A stretch of DNA of 64,000 bases from Stachybotrys elegans (lineage: Eukaryota; Ascomycota; Sordariomycetes; Hypocreales; Stachybotryaceae): the NCBI GenBank assembly GCA_020746835.1, contig JAGPNK010000001.1, positions 434,001-498,000 of the forward strand, read 5' to 3'. The position numbers and the translations under genes were made by a program. The notes beneath the pieces are model-generated. The model had not been told where the DNA came from. It searched no databases and was given only the letters and a program-made list of their open reading frames with translations. Each line of letters begins with the position of its first letter. The first letter of the stretch is position 1. Shown one piece after another: positions 60,026 through 64,000 of the stretch.

Positions 60026-61522
60026 GGAGAGAAGTAGCCGATAGGTTGTCCCTGGGCCGCCGGCAGGTCTAGACCCGTTGGCCAAGGGGGAGCAGATGTT
60101 TCCACCGTAGAAAATAGCATGCCCCCAATTCTGTGGTCTCTATAGTTCAAGGAACATAAATATAATATGGAATTCAGGGAAGTCTGCATGATACCGGGGT
60201 ACTGCTTGACAGCAGGCAGATAGTCAAGCCAGCACCTGTGTGCCGAATCACAACCATTTCTGAGAACATGTATCCTTTACATGTCATTCCTGCAGGAGCG
60301 GGCCCATGCAATCGGCCACACGTGTTCCTGTGCGCGTGTTTTTCCATGTTGCATGTCCGAGACTCTACAGGGTGGGATACATATGCCGTATCCAGCATCC
60401 CACATAGCTATACTCCCCTCTTCCGCAGCCTCGACGAGTAACGGGGGGTTACAATGAAGTGACCATTGTGTGCGAGTGGTGTAAGACCATCACCCAATGT
60501 CCATATCCATCATTATGAACCGGTTATCATGGCATTATCCGAGGTGACGCGCCCTGTATAGGGTGGGAGGTGTGAATATAGGTGGTACGAGTGATGCTGT
60601 AGGACGAAAGGCAGCTGCCAGAAACTGCCTGGCGCAGTCCGCTGGTTCGAGGGAATTAGAGGTCGAGGACGGGGCTTGGGTGTGATGCACTATCCGACGG
60701 AAGCTGGCGCGATATGGAGATCGTGACCCTCGTGCGCCTTTGATTGCTGGAGCTGTTCCCTCCCTCCTTCCCTCTTGACACTTACTGACTTTGATGGATG
60801 GAGTTAAGTGAGGGGGTCTGCGGGATCAAGAGGTTGGTTCGAGTGGAGGGCTGAGGGAAAACAGGTTCCTTATGGCGCATGGCTGTCGGCAGTCGTCCAC
60901 TCACGAGCACACACATATCAGAGCCATGTCCACCCCCATCCGCATCCCCGAGCACACTCTGTGTGGGTGGTTTGGGCGGTTTCTTGCTCCTGGTAAGTGC
61001 TGGCCTCGGCTGTTTCGACGCCGTCCATTAAACCGCCAAATGCTTTGCTCCTCCACCCACGCCATCATCCCTGCTTGTCCTCTGCTATCAGCCAATCCCA
61101 TGATCCATCAACCTCACATTTCCCGCCCCGCCAGTGGCGCCGTTGTATCACCCACGGTGCTACTCTCTCATGCATATCTTGGCTTGCACCAGCAGAGTAC
61201 GGATTGGGGGGTACACGCACATAGAATCTATATATCCAGCTCCCCGGGTACGCTCGTCTTCTCGGCACTTGCTCGACAGATTCGCCATATTCAACTTGCC
61301 CGACCTCTTATACCTCAACCTTCTTGCTCCCATTCACCTCGCTCGTCACTACTCGAAGCCTGATAATATACCACCGCCTTTCTTCCTGCTTCCGTGTATA
61401 TCTTGTCTTATCGACATACTCTACTCCCGTCCCAAACTGGTCGTTGCCATCCATTCCTTGCCGCCACCTAGCAGCGGTTGGAGCCTGCACGTTCAACCAA
61501 TCAACCTACCATCTTGAAGCGA
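60026..61522. other. 1.5-kb intergenic region
   Basis: The 3' end of the previous gene is probably near the aacataaatataatatgg word at about 60,152. After that no gene is convincing on either strand. Overlapping short open frames between 60,870 and 61,520 follow from a pyrimidine-rich composition (61,040-61,500), typical of a fungal promoter and long 5' leader, which would serve the gene proposed at 61,523. Confidence 0.5.
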
Positions 61523-61811
61523 ATGGCTGCGCTTACCACTGGCCCTCTGGTCGACTTTTGCTGCACTAATTGCTGCAAGGCCAGTGATCTGGGAACCCAC
61601 GACTACTGTGGTACGTGCCCGAGGTGCCCCTCGCGTATCCAGACCAACTGCTGTGGCTGAATGGCACACACACACCGTTTGCGAGGAGAGGCCTCCAGTT
61701 GGCTGCACTGGCAGGGCAGACATGTTTGACGGACTTCTTGAGGAGACACGGCTGGGGCTGTCTCGGTGGACAAACAGGCCACATCTTGACTATGACGGAG
61801 TTTGTACTTGA
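61523..61811 (+). CDS. possible small cysteine-rich protein, 66 aa, two exons
   Basis: Tentative model: exons 61,523-61,610 and 61,699-61,811 with an 88-base intron (strong donor gtacgt, acceptor ctccag, weak branch ctgaat). The product starts MAALTTGPLVDFCCTNCCKA, continues ASDLGTHDYCVGC and ends DYDGVCT. Four Cys in CC-x2-CC followed by YCxGC would suit a small zinc-binding or disulfide-stabilised fold. No signal peptide is seen, so a secreted effector is unlikely. Frame is preserved across the proposed intron, and the second exon has protein-like composition (FDGLLEETRLGLSRWTNR). It is convergent with EXO70, with 257 bases between the stops. I do not recognise the family; transcript evidence would decide. 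Confidence 0.4.
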
Positions 61812-62068
61812 AACAAGTTAGCAATGCATTGCTACAGTCAAAGAAGCACCCTAGGCCTCACACCCAATTGCCAATATAGGGCTCATATTGACGTCCGCCA
61901 TCTCTTCTCCACACCCTGTAGGAAGTTGCTCGGCGCTGACAAAACAGTGGCACATACAGCAAGATAGTCATGCCGAGCCGCACAAGGGCGGTTAAGATCG
62001 ACCACAAGCTCGGCCGAGCTGTTGCCGCCGCCTCGCATCCTCCGTCAACTCCACGGATCGTTCCGTGT
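61812..62068. other. convergent intergenic spacer
   Basis: 3' regions of the proposed small gene (+) and EXO70 (-). Nothing else seen. Confidence 0.5.
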
Positions 62069-63991
62069 TCATGACGCAAGGCTGAGAAACACAGCAGCAA
62101 TGGATGACTTGTCATACTTGACATATTTGCCCTTGCCCTTGTCAATCTCATGATAGCGGTCCCAGAATCGATCATAGAGCGGCTGTAGCTTTTGGCGTAT
62201 GTCTTCACCAAACATGGCTCGCACCTCGCGTTCCATGCTGTACGATTTGTGCTTAGAAACAAGCTCTTCGAATGCGTTGTTGAAGTTTGTAAACTTCTCC
62301 TTTATCTTCTCGCGATCCTTGCTGCCTAGTGCCTTCACTACAGACGCTGAGTCCGCAGGGCCCGAGGTAGGACGAGCAGTTCGACTGGTGTGGATGGTGT
62401 CAAACAGGTACACCGAGATGTCGCGGCAAATGTCTGTGTATGATGCCGTAGCCCTCTTTCGCCATTGTTCGAGTATATCCAGGCGTGAGTTGAGAAGTGG
62501 CGCTAGCTCCGAATCCCATATCATCCGCCGAATAATGACAACGCTGTTCGCAATAAAGACGCCCGCAACAGCCTTGTTCTTGAGCATCATGCGCGCCTTC
62601 TGATCGAGGGATGACAGCAGGACCTCGATGGTATCCAGGCAATAGTGCGCAAAAATATCTTTTCCATCTGCACCAACATCAAAAGAAGCCAAGCTGGGAA
62701 TAGTATCGGCTGAGCGACCACCCATGGCCGCCGGGGATTTCCACCCGCCGTCTCCCAGTGAGATCATGATGCTCGATATAGGGCGAATGAATTCCACCAT
62801 GGACTGCAATCTCTGCATGGTTTCCGCAACCATGGGGGTCGGGGCGCCATCCTGGGGCAATGCTGGTAGGCTGGATATTTTCCGCTTGGTCTCCTCCAGG
62901 AGCTCCGCCAGAGACATTTTTGCTGTATCGCGAATTGGCTTGAGGGCGGCAGCCAAAGAGCTCTTGAGTTCCCCGGTCCGTGTTTCCAATTTCGCGGACA
63001 AGGCAGTGATAATCTCGGTGACCTCGTACGAGAGGGCGCAGTCGGTAGTGAGATGGGACTTGATGTGGGCATTCAACTCCCGCAGAGTTCGGGCAAGTTC
63101 GGCCAGCGCGGCTTGGCAAGTGGCTTGAAACACAATACCCCAATCTTCCCGGGTGAAGATGCTACAAATGTTTTCATATTCGGCGAGAAACATCCCTTCC
63201 AGACCTTGGGCGTAGGTTCCAATGCCGTTGGTCCCCGCACGGTAGACAGCGTTGGGATTCTTCTTCTTAGCAGTATTGACACTTGCTGCGGCGAGGTTAA
63301 CCAGGGACGAAGAGATGTATGGGCCTCGTATCTCGCCATATAGCCTGGCCACAGGGGATTCCTGCCCGCTCTGCTTCGAGCTCGTCGCAATATACGCAGA
63401 GATAAGGCCCAGCCGCGTGATTTTATCCTGTCCAAGGACAGGGAAAGGCTTATCCTTGGTAATAAAATGCAGCGGCTCTACTGAGCGAGGGGTTTCAGCC
63501 CGCAGAAGCTGGTCAAAATAGTTCTCAAGCTGCGCATTTCCCGACTTGATGAGACGACCAAGATCAGCCATGGTATTCTGGTTGGCCCGTAGGTTGGAGG
63601 CTTGCATGTCGGCAAGCGACTTGTTTAGGCGCTTGACGGAAGCCAAGTAGTTGGAGAGACCGGCTTTCTCCGGTCCGGAGCGAACGACCTGCTCCTCGTC
63701 ATTCTTACTATCGGCGGGCTGGCGAAGTCGATCGATGGCGGTGATGACTGCATCAATGTCTAGCATGCGTTAGTCTGTATTCTTCGAGCTTGATAGGATC
63801 GCCCTCGACATACTCTTCCCGAGAACCTGCAGTCGCTTGGTCTCTCCGCTCAGAGGTCCAGCAACATCTCGAACGCTCTGCCCCGTAGCTTCCAGCCGTC
63901 CCAAGCATGCCTGGATCTTCTTGGTCAATTGGGCCGTCTTGTCCAGGCGCGAGTTGAGAACGTCGACCTCGGCCCTGGCCTCTTCGTCCAT
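62069..63991 (-). CDS. EXO70: exocyst complex subunit Exo70
   Basis: Exons 63,991-63,814 and 63,759-62,069 (minus strand) give 622 residues, the normal size for filamentous fungi. Exo70 is the exocyst subunit that, with Sec3, tethers secretory vesicles to the plasma membrane by binding PI(4,5)P2 and Rho-family GTPases; in hyphae it supports tip growth. The N-terminal 60 residues (LNSRLDKTAQLTKKIQACLG) form the expected coiled coil. The junction reads VLGKNIDAVITAIDRLRQP, a conserved Exo70 block. The body has the family's TNGIGTYAQGLEGMFLAEYE and ISSIMISLGDGGW segments. The C-terminus EIDKGKGKYVKYDKSSIAAV contains the basic lipid-binding patch. The start ATG lies 9 bases from the window edge, so the promoter is outside. 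Confidence 0.96.
63760..63813 (-). other. EXO70 intron (54 bases)
   Basis: On the minus strand: donor gtatgt, branch actaac, acceptor gctag. These are textbook fungal signals. Splicing creates the Asn codon of KNIDAV and avoids an in-frame stop in the unspliced reading. Confidence 0.93.
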
Positions 63992-64000
63992 GGCGTGTGT

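Noticed and set aside
60872..61363. 163-codon open frame in the intergenic region
   Set aside because: Overlaps several other open frames in a pyrimidine-rich stretch; His/Pro/Ser-rich text is what such composition yields.

Overview
The window looks like nuclear DNA of a filamentous ascomycete (Pezizomycotina). The reasons are: introns of 51-62 bases with GTRNGT-type donors and CTRAC-type branch points; a tRNA-Ser with a short canonical intron; a complete EXO70 exocyst gene; and a 52-kb gene-free block with the signature of repeat-induced point mutation (RIP: CpA/TpG almost wiped out, TpA in great excess). I cannot place it to genus.

Positions 1 to about 52,090 are one very A+T-rich, RIP-degraded transposon graveyard. 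From the left it holds: a minus-strand Ty1/copia-like remnant (about 600-4,790) with a possible LTR (4,760-5,080); a plus-strand Ty3/gypsy remnant ending in a chromodomain (about 5,280-6,450); and then, from 7.4 to 52 kb, more than 25 complete or partial copies of one noncoding repeat about 1.3-1.45 kb long, in both orientations and nested in each other. I call it F1. Its 'A' end reads ccctcctaagcataaggttt and its 'B' end reads ctcttttccttattata. Several copies lie inside other copies between direct repeats of 11-14 bases, and some inserted copies are cut at the A end but keep the B end. That is how a non-LTR (target-primed) retroposon behaves. Nested in F1 copies are a 1.23-kb unclassified element (two copies, 16-base target duplications), a 434-base tRNA-headed SINE-like insertion (inside one of those two), and a 2,258-base piggyBac-like DNA transposon with 27-base inverted ends.

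At about 52.1 kb base composition changes abruptly to ordinary gene-bearing DNA. In order: a short two-exon gene of unknown function (+, 52,725-53,392); tRNA-Ser(AGA) with an 11-base intron (+, 53,982-54,073); an uncharacterised 342-aa protein (+, 54,449-55,477); a three-exon gene for a 1,252-aa protein (+, 56,156-60,025); a possible tiny cysteine-rich protein (+, 61,523-61,811); and EXO70 (-, 62,069-63,991, complete, with one intron).

The main gene of interest is at 56,156-60,025. One polypeptide joins a 2H phosphoesterase, an endonuclease/exonuclease/phosphatase (EEP) domain, a poly(A)-polymerase-like nucleotidyltransferase with its central domain, an acidic linker, and a C-terminal MJ1316/DUF504 domain. 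Such a combination can be read as a self-contained RNA end-processing or repair machine. Both of its introns are multiples of three, so automated gene models may split it or retain an intron.
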